In this document: positions 1 through 12,190 of the stretch, in pieces
Layout of the letters: the number at the start of each line of letters is the position of its first letter
Numbering within the stretch: the stretch's first letter is position 1
NCBI GenBank assembly: GCA_036365455.1
Contig: JAWQUS010000027.1
Coordinates: 12,388,501 to 12,452,500 of the forward strand
Origin: Macrosoma leucophasiata
Taxonomy: Eukaryota; Arthropoda; Insecta; Lepidoptera; Hedylidae
Reading direction: 5' to 3'
Length of the DNA: 64,000 nt
Notes under the pieces: generated by a model
Told to the model about the DNA's origin: nothing
Databases searched by the model: none
The model's input: the letters and a program-made list of their open reading frames with translations, nothing else
Made by a program: the position numbers and the translations under genes

Positions 1-1171
1 GCTAGTTTTAATTAAAATAATCCCAAACGTAGCACGTGGTTATATCATCTTCGACGTTTTTATTTCCACTTATTTAGCAGAATTATTCTAATGTTTGATA
101 TTATTAAAACGTATGTATATATTTGTGATAAAATTATAATATAAAAGTTAACCATGTGAATTGCTGTAATCTGTACCTACCTAGTGCTTTCTTAAAATTA
201 GTTGGATCTATTATATAAATCAGAGTCGCAAGTTCGCTCTATCGATTGGTGGACGTGACCGACCAGATATTTCTTCAATAGTTACATAGAATCTTCAAGA
301 AAGCGCCCTGAACTATGGTTCCAATTTAATCAACTGAGACATCTTGGCGTCTGAAAAAATCAACACATAAAACAATATTCAGAAGCGTTAAAACCGAAGC
401 ACCTGATTAGTTAGAACACCTGCACTACAATTGCTCGTTTATAAATAAATTACCAGCATGAATAATTGAAACACGACTGGCCTCATCACAAAAGTCGATA
501 ACACATTTATTTTTATCACTTAATACATAATCCTCACAACATTATTAGTAGTTTTGATATAAATACTTAATTGGTGGAATATACCTACATTTGCAGGCGC
601 GGTCCGCCGGATCTATAGTAGTAGAATAGTGAAGAAGGGTCGGTTAAATTTCAGGGCAAAAGAAGCTTGAAAAATAATATTAAATAACGTTAGGGCGCCT
701 GATTGCATTGTTGATTCGTCTGCCAATGACAACGTTTCATTTGAGGTACATATCTTTATCTGTTAGAAAGCCAAAGTTTCACTTCTTTTTTATTATAATG
801 TCGTAATTAAGTATTATGACTGTACCTGCTGTTTTTTTTTAATTTATCTGCCATCAAGGGAGTCGTGGCTCGCTGAAACTCCTTGAACTTTATTATATAA
901 GGTTCTTCCACTTAATGTACTGTAAAAAGAATGTTACTCTCGGTTTATGTTTAAAAAGGGAAAATTTCAAAAGTACCATCAATAAATTTGTCTTTTCAAC
1001 TTGGATCTTTCCGTTTCAGTAATCAATGTAGCTAGCTTCTAAAAATTCAACCCGAAATGTTTTAATTTTAAAGTACGTAACGCGTTGAATTTGTGAATTG
1101 GAATGATATGTGATAATGATACAAGAATGAATAGAAAAAGTTTTACTTGGATCTTTTAATTATTTTAGGGC
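1..1171. other. intergenic, no feature seen
   Basis: AT-rich sequence with no ORF, RNA gene or clear repeat structure that I can support. Confidence 0.5.
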
Positions 1172-1318
1172 AACTTTATAAGGCCTCAGTGCGGCCCCAT
1201 CTGAAATACTGCTCTCATTTTTCTAGCGTGAGCCCCCAAATACCAGTTTGGTCCAATTTGGACTCCCTACAAAAATGCGCCGTTCGCATTGTTAACGATC
1301 CAGGACTTTAGAACGGCC
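1172..1318 (+). pseudogene. LINE reverse transcriptase fragment (C-terminal part)
   Basis: The + strand reads as the RT C-terminal segment LYKAQVRPHL, then CSH, then DSLQK and AVRIVNDPGL. This is the same stretch found intact on the - strand near 36190-36330, and the DNA is also closely similar by eye. It is broken by a stop just after the conserved DPGL and has no start or end of its own, so it is a dead 5'- and 3'-truncated copy. Confidence 0.75.
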
Positions 1319-1508
1319 AGATCGATTTGACTAATTTCGTTCCGAATTTTTTGTGTGTCCAGGGAAGGTTTTATGGGTGAGAAAATATGAATAAATTGTA
1401 AGGGAAATACAATAATTTCATTTTCCCATACAAGTAGCCCGTACCTATCAAATCATTGACACATTATTTAATTATGAGGCAACACAAAGTTTGCCGAGTC
1501 AGCTAGTA
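1319..1508 (+). repeat. dispersed repeat ending in gtcagctagt (copy 1)
   Basis: Matches 10500-10740 over most of its length: a block around 'ccaggga', 'aagggaaat', 'ccatacaa', 'cacattatt' and a shared end gccg(a/g)gtcagctagt. It abuts the LINE fragment at 1172-1318, so one probably inserted into the other. The class is uncertain: the CTAG end would suit a Helitron-like element, but an RTE tail is also possible. Confidence 0.6.
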
Positions 1509-1747
1509 TAATGTAGGTAATTAAATTGATACTTGAATATATTGATAGATTATGTAAAATAATGACAGCTACCTATGACTTGGTTATCCCAGATTACACT
1601 AAAGGGTCTGCTATCAAAGCTGTTCACATCTTCCGTAAGCTGCTTTGAGTGTAATTTATAGTAAGTAGGAGGCATGTTAATGATCTAAAACGTTTCTTAA
1701 ATGTAAACGTAGGTAATCTTTGGCTCCGAAATATCTATCACAGAGAT

Positions 1748-1836
1748 AGAACTACTAAGGTCTCAGGGGTAGCAACGCATCTGCATTTTGGTTTTTGTGT
1801 AGATGTCTATAGACTGTAGTCAACACCTATATGAAA
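1748..1836 (-). repeat. dispersed repeat family A, partial copy
   Basis: Reverse complement of the family A body (actgcagcctatagacgtct type block, followed by the 'aaaatgcagatgcgtt' block). Related copies lie at 4345, 8192, 12065, 24325, 24470, 26525, 28358, 31820 and 50826. Confidence 0.6.
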
Positions 1837-1957
1837 TTGCTTCCATACAAATAGTCCAATGTTTTTATTGATAGGCCTATTGACATCGCCGGGCATATAA
1901 CTGTGAAGATGTATTTTTAACTATATAGGTAATACGACATAGGTACTATAAATGGCA

Positions 1958-2052
1958 CATCCCAAAAAAACGGTTCGATTCGGGGATCGAACCCGGGATC
2001 TCAGCGAAGCAGTATTGAACAACTACCACTAGACTACTGCGCCAGTTATTGC
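1958..2052 (-). repeat. tRNA-derived SINE head
   Basis: On the - strand there is an A-box-like GTCTAGTGGTAG and a B-box-like GGGTTCGATCCCC with a self-complementary T-arm, ending in a short T/A-rich tail. These are pol III promoter boxes of a tRNA-derived SINE. The anticodon arm is not a convincing functional tRNA. Confidence 0.6.
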
Positions 2053-2220
2053 TATAATGTGCACACATATTTGTGTTGTATTGTTAGTAATTAATTCTGC
2101 ACCGCGGCATCCAGGTAAGGTATTTATTAATACAACCACCGCGGCGTAACAAATAATATATTACCTACCTATTATGTATCTTTTGTTTTAATAATATTCT
2201 CAAAGCCTGCGTAATTTTTT

Positions 2221-2320
2221 ACCCCCTTATTCATAAACGTATAGAATGCTTTGTCTTTGTCAGTTGCATTGTCAAATGTGCAGGATAGAAAAAGACAAAG
2301 GAGAGATTAGCAACACTTTA
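2221..2320 (-). mobile_element. MITE, truncated copy of the 37629-37776 family
   Basis: Starts with accccctta and runs nearly base for base as the reverse complement of the element at 37629-37776 (shared stretch from tatagaatgc to agcaacactt). The second inverted end is missing and is replaced by a poly-T tract, so it is one-ended. Confidence 0.7.
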
Positions 2321-2492
2321 CCTTTTTTTTTTTTTAATTATTTATCATATAGAAAGAACATACACTTGGAAAATAATAACAGTGCATCTAAAAAACCACA
2401 GAGGTTTGTAACGATGCTTCTTAAGTTCTACGTTGTTGTAACAAATTACTTAAAAATAAATAAAATTTAAACAAAACGGTTACCAATGGTCA

Positions 2493-2680
2493 ATTCGTCC
2501 CTTTACAATTTTCATTAAAAAATGTTTTAAGCTTGGATTTAATATTTTTGGGACTTATAATATCACGCACATGTGCGGGTAGTGCATTAATTAACCTAGG
2601 CAACAAATACGCCGATGTCCGTTCACCGTACACGTTTTTTGCTCGAGTTGTACATAACCGGTTCTGTGCAACTGCTAAAA
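2493..2680 (-). pseudogene. LINE ORF2 C-terminal fragment
   Basis: The - strand has an open frame with CTTRAKNVYGERTSAYL, then LPRLINALPAHVRD, ending in FFNENCKGTN and a stop. This arrangement (R-x-x-YG-x-R, LP-LIN-LP, SxxKFKxxL-like) is typical of the last part of CR1/jockey-type ORF2. Upstream the frame breaks by stop and frameshift, so only a relic remains. Confidence 0.6.
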
Positions 2681-3402
2681 TATGCTACTCTTCTCAAAGA
2701 ATTTCTACACTGTAGTCCTAATGACACATTTATGTTATTCAGACATGTTTGGCATATCCTCCGCCCACCACCTCGTTAACAACAATCAACTTAAATGGTG
2801 GCGGTGGTGGTGGTGGTCAAAAATGCAGATCGATATTAATATTCAAGTTTTCACTTCTGTCCGGAGTGCATCCCGTTGTTTTTTTTACGGTTATTTCTCT
2901 GCCAATTTACCGAAGTTACTAGACTCTACGAGCTGGTATTTTATAATGACAAGGACAACGCTCCAACGAGTCAATTGAAGGCTATTCTTGTCTTGTAATT
3001 TCTACGAGATTATAAGCTACTCTAGACAAAAGGCCATTATAATGTAAATGCCAATCGTTTATCTAATTCGGTGCCTCCAAATATTACCGTACCTACTAAT
3101 ATTTTTAAGGTTTCAACAGAAAATGCGCAATGGGACATGTAACTAATAAGACAATTGGATAGGACAGATCGATAAAATTAACCAAGCAAATCTGTTGCCA
3201 AGTTGGCCGGACTGCCCATGACCGAGAAGACAACTCGGCCGCGCACGTATACGTCATCGGCTACAGATGGCTTCTGTCTTTATGGCACTTTTATAACATT
3301 AATTCACACATATATGAAACTTCTTTGTCAGGAAAATTTAACATGTAGTCTGTAAGAAAATTCTCTTGCAACACATTTTTTCTGTTTTTATTCTGCACTG
3401 TA

Positions 3403-3709
3403 AAGCATAATACACACTGAGCCCGACGGGCCGCCGACACAACACGCCGACTTAACCCAGCGGCCTATATGAAAAGAATCATGTCGGCAACCTGCGCTCG
3501 CCCCTCTTGTCCGTCGACATGTTGGCGGCTTGCGGACGTACGCTCAGTTGCCTGGCGACACTCGAGCGGTAGTAAGAAGTAAGTTCTTCATCTCAAGCCG
3601 CCGACATGTGGCCAACAGACTTGCAATGAGTAAAGCCGCCAACCAACCCGCCGACAATAAGTTGATGACGTAGGTCGGCGGCCCGGCGGGCTCAGTGTGT
3701 ATTGCGCTT
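3403..3709. mobile_element. MITE with about 37-bp terminal inverted repeats and TA target site
   Basis: The first 37 bases (aagcataatacacactgagc, then ccg-cgggccgccgac) reappear inverted at 3673-3709 with about three mismatches. A TA dinucleotide stands on each side (3401-3402 and 3710-3711). Inside there is a second inverted pair built on cgacatgttggcggctt (near 3515) and aagccgccgacatgtgg (near 3597). It is GC-rich compared with its surroundings and has no ORF. A TA target suggests mobilisation by a Tc1/mariner-like or related transposase; the family is inferred. Confidence 0.85.
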
Positions 3710-3711
3710 TA

Positions 3712-4344
3712 GGCCTAACTCCATTTGTATCAAACAACTCATTTCTAATAAAGCCATACATCCAAGGCTCAGCTAACTATGCTTAAATGACATCTGCTAG
3801 TCTCAGCTTTTTTTAACCGAGTTCAAAAAACGAGAAGGTTCTTTAACATAAAAGTTACATTAACAGTTATTAAACAATGAAAGCATCCCACTGTTTGGAA
3901 AGGTGCCTAATGAGTGATACATGGGCATACATATCCGTAATTGCGCATAGGTATGCATGAGTAGGTAAATATTATAAAGAATTAGTGACATATCGTATTT
4001 GCACAATATATTTATATGAAGCATAAGTCTAGTCAATAACTAACAATTATCATGATAATTCATAAACATACAAATGGATCATTTTTACGAAATGACTTAA
4101 AAATTAAACGGGTTTTTCCTAAGAATTATACCTAAGGTGGATCGATATAAACATTGAGCGACCGATTATCTACGATCGAGGGTTACTGAACTCTGCCCTC
4201 TTCACGCTATGTTACTGAAATGTTCGTTGTCATTGTATTATTTTATTCATATTTTTATGAAGTGATCCAAGTTTCCATGCTATCTGCCATGCCATATTAA
4301 CTGAAATTGTATGAAAGAATAAAAACTTAATTATTTTTTATGTA
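3712..4344. other. no feature seen
   Basis: AT-rich; nothing I can support. Confidence 0.5.
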
Positions 4345-4612
4345 GTGGAAGTGGCAAACAAGCATGCAGTTCACATTGATGTTAAGTGATCACTGCAGAC
4401 ACTTCCATGAAGACCAAGGCCAAAATGCAGATATTTTACCACTCCTGAGGCCTAAGGTGTTATGCCTCTGTGCCGGAAATTACAGGGCCGTACATTACCA
4501 CCTGACCGGAACACGATAGTGCTGAACACTACCATTTAGCGGCAAGTAAATTAGGTAATGCGGTGGTGCCTACGCCCGCGAGCTCCGTCACTGGAGCTCT
4601 ACCACCAGTAAA
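4345..4612 (+). repeat. dispersed repeat family A, long copy
   Basis: Runs from gtggcaaacaagcatgcag through a block around ccggaaattacagggcc to an end with gagctccgtcactggagctc, itself a short palindromic hairpin. The copy at 24470-24757 matches it nearly end to end. No ORF. It behaves like a SINE- or MITE-type non-autonomous repeat. Confidence 0.75.
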
Positions 4613-4904
4613 ACTTATTTTAAACTAATTTTACTTATCTCTTAGCAGTTGTAGTTTGTTACGCATCGTATTTCCGTTGTATTTTATGCATCAATCACAC
4701 ATCAAAGGCCTTGTCACATTAATACAGGATTTAGTTATTTTTTTATAGGTATGCTCATCCCACGTTCTTACATTGTTAATGTCACAAATAAATCAGGTAT
4801 TTTGACATGGTTTTATTCTTTTTGTACTCGGTATTCCACGCCCTAATCTACAATAATACACAGAGTCAGTTTATGAGTCTAGACTTAGATTAGTAAATAA
4901 TAGT

Positions 4905-5057
4905 AAATTTAAATTCTAATTTTGAATTTACTATTAATATATGATTTTGCTTTTACTATAATGGTTATTCACTCTAGGTATTTTATATATTTCTTGACGT
5001 TTTGAAAGTATCTGTAAAGATCTATCCGAAATAAAAATATTTTCTATTTCTATTTCT
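4905..5057 (+). mobile_element. 3' tail of the LINE family at 39121-42291
   Basis: Almost identical to 42140-42291 (ttactattaatatatgattt, then gacgttttgaaagtatctgt, then ttcgaaataaaaatatt), ending in the same TTTCTA short repeat. It is therefore a severely 5'-truncated copy of that LINE, and it defines the shared 3' end of the family. Confidence 0.8.
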
Positions 5058-7107
5058 AGATTTCATTTTATACAGAGCAAAGGACGATAAGCCAGCGAAC
5101 AGTAATGTAAGAAAGAGAATAGTGACAGTGAGATCTGTTTTTTATTTGAATATTCACATCGTTGCGTCGCCCAGAGCACTTCCCAGAATGGAAAAAAACG
5201 AGAGAGCCGGCCAAGAGCGAGTCCGTACAATATAGAAATTACTTAAGTTAATCTAAATACCTCCCATACCTACACTATCTATAGGTATTTCTGTAATCTA
5301 TAGGCAGAGTACTCTTTTTTCATTAAGATTTGAATATAGAATACGGATTGTTATCTTTCGCCTATTTTATGAAATAGCTGTACTCCATATGTTTAAAATT
5401 AATTATTTGATACGTATATTTGATCGAATCACTAATTTACATAATACATGTACAATAAAGTCTACCTACTAATCCAGAGGTTTGAAGCAAATTGGCTTTG
5501 ATAGACACACGGGAGATCCTGCAAATTTCTTTTCAATGGAGGCCTAAAAATCTCAATGATTACATCGATTTATATTGAGACTGATGAATAATGTATTATT
5601 GAGTGGTAAATAACGGTGATATCTTGAATAATTTACGTCTCCAGGTATCACGCATCGGCAATTTATATTCGCCTGAATGCTTCGCCATACATATCCCAAC
5701 CAGTAACAATAATATCCTACTACGTACTAAATAATTGTACGACGTAGAATATAAGACACGTAGTCACCTATCTACTGAATACATTACTTCTCATTGATTA
5801 AGTACCTAGTATTGTATGTAACAATGCCAAAACTATACTGTACTTATGCACTAAAGAAAGGAACAAAATATTTTTTATTGAAATGATTCTTTTGAGTTAT
5901 TTACGACTTGTAAATAATAAAACAAGAATGAAAATTTAAAACGGAAATTAGTAAAGAGTGTATCGAAGATACCATCTTGGTGGCTATTAAATTTTTAACC
6001 TTCGACTACTATGTCAAAGTAACAATACATACCAGTAATAGATAACAACACCAAACTCGCCAAGATGCAAGCTTAGACGCCGATAAATCAAACTATTCTT
6101 TGCATGTAATTATTTTATATGAAACGAAACCTACTCTTTCTGATTGTTATATATAAAACAAAAAATCTCGATAAATATCTATGAGCAAGTGGTATTTTCA
6201 CTTATTGTCGAGAGTAGGCATGACAAAATACCAGCAGTTCTATGATTCAATCGTATGCGGCGTACAACCCGATGCGAATGATATTGCTCTGCCAAGTATG
6301 TGAAGAACGGTCACTGCCGGATACGCCAGTGTATTTAGGGTTGTCCGGAATCTCACTTTTATGTAGAGTTCCGTTGATTAAGATGGAAAAAGTAAGATAT
6401 TTGGATGAATTAAAAATGCACCTCCAGGGAATCAGATTTAAAAACTATTCTATTCTAAATAATGAAGTATTTTGTATACCTACCTACGTAATACATCGTA
6501 GTAGGTATCCACTTGCCAAACGTGGCTATTATGGCATATTGTTGGCACCTTTGGGGAAAGCTTTTGTCCAGTAGGGAACATCTTTCGGCTGAAGTACTGA
6601 TAAATTATTATAATAAAAAAAATAGTATTATTTTACACCTTGAAATGTTACGTGACATCCGGCGTTCCGCATCACAATGTATGAAACATTACACTGTCTT
6701 CAAGTAGCATGGCCCTAAAATAGTTTTTATTGTTTTGGCTAACCCATGTGTTACGTTTAGGTGTTTAATATTGAAATTGTAATAAGCCAGTGCTAACCAA
6801 ACATAAAGCTTAAAAAAAAGCAATGATTTGGACTCCAGGAGTGCCTACTGAAGTGAAAACTTGAATATTAACGTAGTGCATTTTAGATATTTTTGGTTAG
6901 AGAATAATTTTGCACGACTTGTTTTAATTATCAGTATAAAAGTACCATCTTTCTCTCTACAACTACTGCTACCTACAATCATTAGTCGATTTGGCATCTC
7001 TGGAGTGACTGTAGCAAAGCCCAAATCTCGACCAAAACGAAGGCTTTCTTTTAGTCCACGGACACTAGAAAAAGGGACTGGGATCCTTCAGTCTTCTGTA
7101 TAACCTG
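5058..7107. other. intergenic, no supported gene
   Basis: AT-rich. A 110-codon ATG frame at 6242-6574 was inspected; it has no recognisable domain and no splice context I trust, so it is not called a gene. Confidence 0.5.
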
Positions 7108-7238
7108 CCGCAACATGTGTATGTTGTCTATACTCCTAAAACCTTTACGGAAACAGGCTTGTTCGGGAGGCTGGAAGTCGTCGAGATAGACGATTCGTAA
7201 TCACTGTCGAATACAGCTTATAGATGTGACTTAAAAGT
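7108..7238 (-). pseudogene. RTE-type LINE reverse transcriptase fragment
   Basis: The - strand translates, with one stop, to a finger/palm segment containing LDDFQPPEQACFRKGF and then IDNIHMLRQ. This fits the RTE/BovB-like pattern 'EQAGFRKGFSTxDHIH'. No intact frame remains on either side. Confidence 0.65.
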
Positions 7239-8191
7239 GCGATTGTCTTCTAGTTTTTTTAGAAGTGTATCGTAACATTTTTAAGGACCACCGCACTTTT
7301 GTGCTACGCCTGTGGCTTTTTGCCCTCGATTTAACGGAATCGAACATCTTCTGATTTTCAATTCCGATTTTTTTTCCAAACTTTTTTATATTTTTACGTT
7401 ACACTGATCATCTATCATCAGTATCTTTCTTTCAAACGGCCATTTTTTTCTCACGTTAGTGTTTTTTTAATGTATCATTTGTCGGTTGTACCTACTAGCG
7501 CGGCGATAATGCAACTGTAAGTATGCTTGTGTGAACACTTCCATAGAAACACACAGGTGCACCACTAAATGGCATTCCACATTGGACCAAAATGGCATAT
7601 GGCTGTGTGAACCCGCTGTAGCCTGTAAGTACCTACCTATTGTTAAGGTGCCAGTTCTTTTTTGCTAATTGCTAAAAAAATATATTTATACACAATTAGA
7701 CAGCTAATGAGCAGTGATATGGACCGTGCGAATGCCCTGACCTATAAAACATTATAAGGGTTCGCAGCTGGACTGGTATCTATAGGGCCTACACAAAGGG
7801 ACCTCCGCCAAACGCTTTTATATGCCGCTTTAATATCCGTCCGTCCCAACAAAGGCTTGATAAATATTGGTGTGAACCTAGCTGAATTAGGGCCAATTTT
7901 GGTGAAGAGATTATAAAGCAATTGAAAGATATAATACCAACCGTATTTTAGTCATTTTTCTAATTTATGTTGTTAAAATAAATATTCTTTTAGTGCTTAA
8001 TAACACAGCCAACGCTGAAGGTAAAGAAGAGCTCACAAAATTAACGGCCGAATAAGTAGGTAGACATTTAGCGTAGAGCCGCAGAACAGAGCATAGTCAA
8101 CTGCATAAAGACATAATATATTATGTCGTCATCGGTCTGTTTGTAATTATAGACTTTTCTTTTTTAAATAGTCACAGTAATGAAATCCCTC
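7239..8191. other. no feature seen
   Basis: No supported gene or repeat structure. Confidence 0.5.
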
Positions 8192-8424
8192 TACTGGTGG
8201 TAGAGCTCGCGGGCGTAGACCACCACCGCATTACCTAATTTACTTGCCGCTAAATGGTAGTGTTCAGCACTATCGTGTTCCGGTCAGGTGGTAATGTACG
8301 GTCCTGTCATTTCCGGCACAGAGGCATAACACCTTAGGCCTCAGGAGGTGTCTTTAGGCTGCAGTTATCACATAACATCAATGTGAACTGCATGCTTGTT
8401 TGCCACTTCATTTATATAAAAAAA
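8192..8424 (-). repeat. dispersed repeat family A copy with internal deletion
   Basis: Reverse-complement family A copy. Compared with 4345-4612 it lacks the ccagtgacggagctc half of the terminal palindrome, so that hairpin is lost here. Confidence 0.75.
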
Positions 8425-9639
8425 ACATTTAAAAAATCCCTACTGCTGATATAATATATAATGTTACCCTGCACCTTCGAATGCCTCGCCACTGCTTTAA
8501 GACACTTTAAGAAAATATAAAATTAGTAATTACTAACTCCACCCGAAACTGATACGGATAGAATTATTAATACAATACATACTTACAATCCAACTCTGTG
8601 CTATAAATTATATTGACATTATCAAGGATTATACTGGAATATCCGGAACCGGAATAATCCCACGGAATAGATAAATAAAGATCTATTCTGTAGTCATTCC
8701 AGTACTCAAACCCACACAAAAATGTATAAGTATCTACCTATTCGCTTGAAGTAATATTTATCTTTTTTTTTCTTTTGGGAGTTAATAAAAAATGAAACGG
8801 GTGCAATTTGTAAAAACAAAACACAAATAACCCAATTAGGCCCTAACACATACCTTGTTGAAAGCCATCGCGGAAAATTGACGTAGCTGAAAATTTTATT
8901 GGCGTATATCCCCCACGAGACGAGGTAACCGTGGATATATGGAAAGTCTGTCTCATCGAGGAGGTGCCCGTACAAAGTGACGCCAGTTTAATTATTCAGT
9001 ATACATGCCCGCTGCAGTCACTAGGGACGGGGCTTCTGATGTTACCTTTTGCTATTTAAATTTAGTTGACAAACTACTTTTTCTAAACTTAACACCAACA
9101 GTAACTTTGGCTATTTCATTTGAATATTGTACGTAATCCTTACGAGGGTATTATTTATACCGTATGTGTGATTCAGTATTAATTTTATATAAAACCGAGT
9201 GTTACTCGTAGACTTGTTATTTTTACTCAGCTGTGATAGTTTTTCTTTTTAATTCGTACACTATAACGCTGATTTTTACACCGGTTTAACTGGCAGAGGG
9301 AGAGATTTGACTCTAACAAAAATTGACACTTTAGAGCTTATTATTTCGTAAACACTTTTATTAATCAAGAAATGGTTTTCTCAAACCCACTATTTTTCAG
9401 ACAAAAGACGCGTTAAAGTATGGATTACGCGGGAAAAAAAAATTACATCCCCACTTTATTTCAAGGAGAGGACCAACTCTCTAAAAAACATGTTTTTTTA
9501 CAATTTTATTTTACCACTTTTTTGGCGTTGGCTGGTCTGTTTTAGGCTGTTACTAAACATTACCTACCCAGCCTGCTTCTGTGCAATTTTCTTACGCAAT
9601 TTCTTAGCAGTATAGCGTTATCAATATAAAAATAAATAA
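8425..9639. other. no feature seen
   Basis: AT-rich; no ORF or repeat I can support. Confidence 0.5.
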
Positions 9640-9958
9640 AATTGGAGTGTCTGTTTGTAACATAAAAATAACCGCTTTTTACTAAATGCATATGTATGTA
9701 TACACGGTACATATAGCATAACAACATTTTTACAATTTTTGTCTGTCTGTCTGTCTGTTTGTTGAGGCTAATCTCGGGAACGGCTGGACCGATTTTGACG
9801 GGACTTTCACTGGTAGATAGCTTATGATATTAGCTTATGTAATCAGGAGTAACTTAGGCTACTTTTATATTAGCGCCTGCGCCCACGATTTCATCCGGGT
9901 AGATACTGAACAATCATAAATTCTCACGCGGACGAACTCGCGGGCACCGCTAGTATAA
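9640..9958 (+). repeat. RTE/Helitron-like dispersed repeat tail
   Basis: Contains a (gtct)n run, the block 'ctcgggaacggctggaccg' and 'attttgacgggactttcac', and ends 'cgcgggcaccgctagt'. This is a very common lepidopteran repeat layout. The CTAG end would fit a Helitron-like element; the body also resembles RTE 3' regions. No coding capacity. Confidence 0.6.
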
Positions 9959-10499
9959 AATATAACGTAAGATACCAGGCATAATGCAGCGTTGATAACA
10001 CTAACACATACCTATCGATTTTAGAATTTACAGTACCTGCTTTGCTTTTGTATCATTCGCTGTTACAGTGTATGTGGGAAACGCCTATTGTACAACAACA
10101 TCTGTTTGTTTCTTTAATTATTTTCGTCTTTTTCTCACAGGATTACCTAATCAATCATACCATTTAACCACCAATTCAACTACCTCATAGTATGACATTA
10201 TCTAGTAACCTATCACTTACTAGATCATCAGTTAGAGTTTACGAAGACGATTAGGTTGATCGATTGGTACTAAAATATAGATTACCTACGGAAAAACTGT
10301 ACATTCAAAACACTCACATAAATTGAATTGAATTAGGCACGTTTGTAACCGTGAGTTGTGAAGTTGTTTTATATTAATGGTTTCATTATTTTTGTCGGCG
10401 CACACAAACAACATATATTTATGGTTAAGTATTACCTACGAATATCTAATAATAAAGTATACGTAGTGTGTCATACATAAGTACAATAGGTACCGTAAT

Positions 10500-10740
10500 C
10501 TATATATATAAAAACCAATTGCTGTCTGTTAGTCTCGCTAAAACTCGAGAGCGGCTAATTTTGGTTTTGAATGATTTTTGGAATTCCAGGGACGGTTTTA
10601 AAGGTAAGAAAATATGAAGAAATTGAAGGGAAATAGTAAAAACCACAATTTTATTATTCCATACAAATAGTCCGTATCTATCAAACCTTTGACACATTAT
10701 TTCATTGTGAGGCAATACCATGTTTGCCGGGTCAGCTAGT
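10500..10740 (+). repeat. dispersed repeat ending in gtcagctagt (copy 2)
   Basis: Longer copy of the repeat at 1319-1508, with the same end gccgggtcagctagt. An open frame on the opposite strand (10500-10721) is accidental. Confidence 0.65.
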
Positions 10741-11026
10741 TACATATAGATACTTCGTAAAACAAGTTTTTACCGACGTATTATAGATATGTACTTAATT
10801 AAGCTTCTGTTAAAATTGCATTTCACATCGTACATTAAAAAGAGATCTAATGTACCTAAATGCCAATACCATTCATGAGTTATGGCAACTCATAAATTTG
10901 CAGACATTTTCTGTTTGTCTGTGCCAGAAACTACAGTGCTGTAAATACATTATCACCTACATGAAAGAACTACGGTTTCACTAAGTACACTACACTCTTG
11001 AACCTCTGTAACTGCTACTTAGGTAC

Positions 11027-11290
11027 ATGTTGCCTAGTGGTACTCGTATCCACTAGGCAACATTTGAGGCACGACACGTTGCGCAACATGCTGCGCAACA
11101 TGTTGAAAGTAAGCGCACATCTTTTGTTAATCTACACGATTGTCGGCAACATATTGCTTCACGTCACGTATCCTTGACTCTTGACTTGACTCGACAATAT
11201 TTGACGCTCAACTGTGTGATGTTACACGAGGAAATATGCAACAATACGCATGTTGCGCATTGGCTCGCAATGGGTGGCAACGCAACTGAA
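11027..11290. repeat. hairpin plus cluster of ttgcgcaacatg motifs
   Basis: Bases 11027-11040 and 11050-11063 form a perfect 14-bp stem (atgttgcctagtgg) around a 9-base loop. Downstream, variants of the self-complementary motif gttgcgcaac / gcaacatg recur several times up to about 11285 in both orientations. This suggests a degenerate MITE or foldback element; no target duplication was identified. Confidence 0.55.
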
Positions 11291-11924
11291 TTTTGACCTA
11301 TGGTTTGTGTAACTTGAGCCTGAATTCGTCACTTCACGTCACTAAATCGACACCAAAAGAACATATACCTACTTATAAGTAGGTAATCTAATTCCAAAGA
11401 ATATGTAGAGACTTTTAGTTACACGGTCTCTACCACCGTAGCCGGTGCCCATCACCTCCGAAGGCTGCTCGTTCAACAAATCGAATCGCGTTGCGTAATT
11501 TGAGGAGATAAACTTTAGTTCATCTGAACATTCAACCACACCCTAGTAGGGTTGAATGTTTAGAAAATATGGGTAAAATGGCGCTCGAATTTTAAATGAA
11601 GCAATCGAGCTGCAAATTCGTACAGAATAAAATTATGGCGATAGTCAACTTATCATAATATTAAAATAAATCAAATCGCATGCAACTGCTTCCTAACGAC
11701 CTTGCCAAAGCGTGTAAATGTGGCCTTGACATATATATCTCTGACTCACTGTGCTAGAATAAAACCTACTACGACACAAAGGTACCTTGTACAGCACAAG
11801 TAACTAGTAGAGATATTGTAAAGGTACTTTGGAATTGATATAAAATTTATTATACTTCTTAATATCTTTTTGGGCTCCGAGCTCCATGATAGTCGTCTGT
11901 GACAGTACTAACTATCCCACTGTG

Positions 11925-12036
11925 TGGTATGGGTGTCATCTGCATACCCTAGATTCCAAATCCTTACGCCAGCTACTGTTTCTCCAACATTAAATTCTTC
12001 CAGGACTTTGCGCATTATGTATTCGCCTTGTACCAA
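11925..12036 (-). pseudogene. LINE reverse transcriptase fragment with YADD box
   Basis: The - strand reads QGEYIMRKVLEEFNVGE, then GVRIWNLGYADDT, then a stop. IMR-x-x-L ... ISNLxYADDT is the catalytic palm region of RTE/L1-like RTs. It is isolated and broken on both sides. It is not collinear with the 7108-7238 fragment: the order on the - strand is wrong for a single element. Confidence 0.65.
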
Positions 12037-12064
12037 CCTCTATTGTTCCGTAACCCGACTTTTT

Positions 12065-12190
12065 TTTATGCAGCGTGAAGGTGGCAAACAAGCATGCAGT
12101 TCACATCGATGTTAAGTGATGACTGCAGCCTATAGACGTCTACACAAAAACCAGAGTTGGGTTGCCACCCCTGAGACCTAAGTTGTTACG
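12065..12190 (+). repeat. dispersed repeat family A, 5' part
   Basis: Begins ggtggcaaacaagcatgcag and continues through the agtgatgactgcagcctat block; the second half of the family is missing. Confidence 0.7.

Noticed and set aside
6242..6574. 110-codon ORF as a gene
   Set aside because: No recognisable domain, no splice or promoter context, ordinary for AT-rich intergenic DNA.
7108..12036. One collinear RTE element made of the RT fragments at 7108 and 11925
   Set aside because: Both are on the - strand but in the wrong order for a single element, and 4.7 kb of unrelated repeats lies between them.
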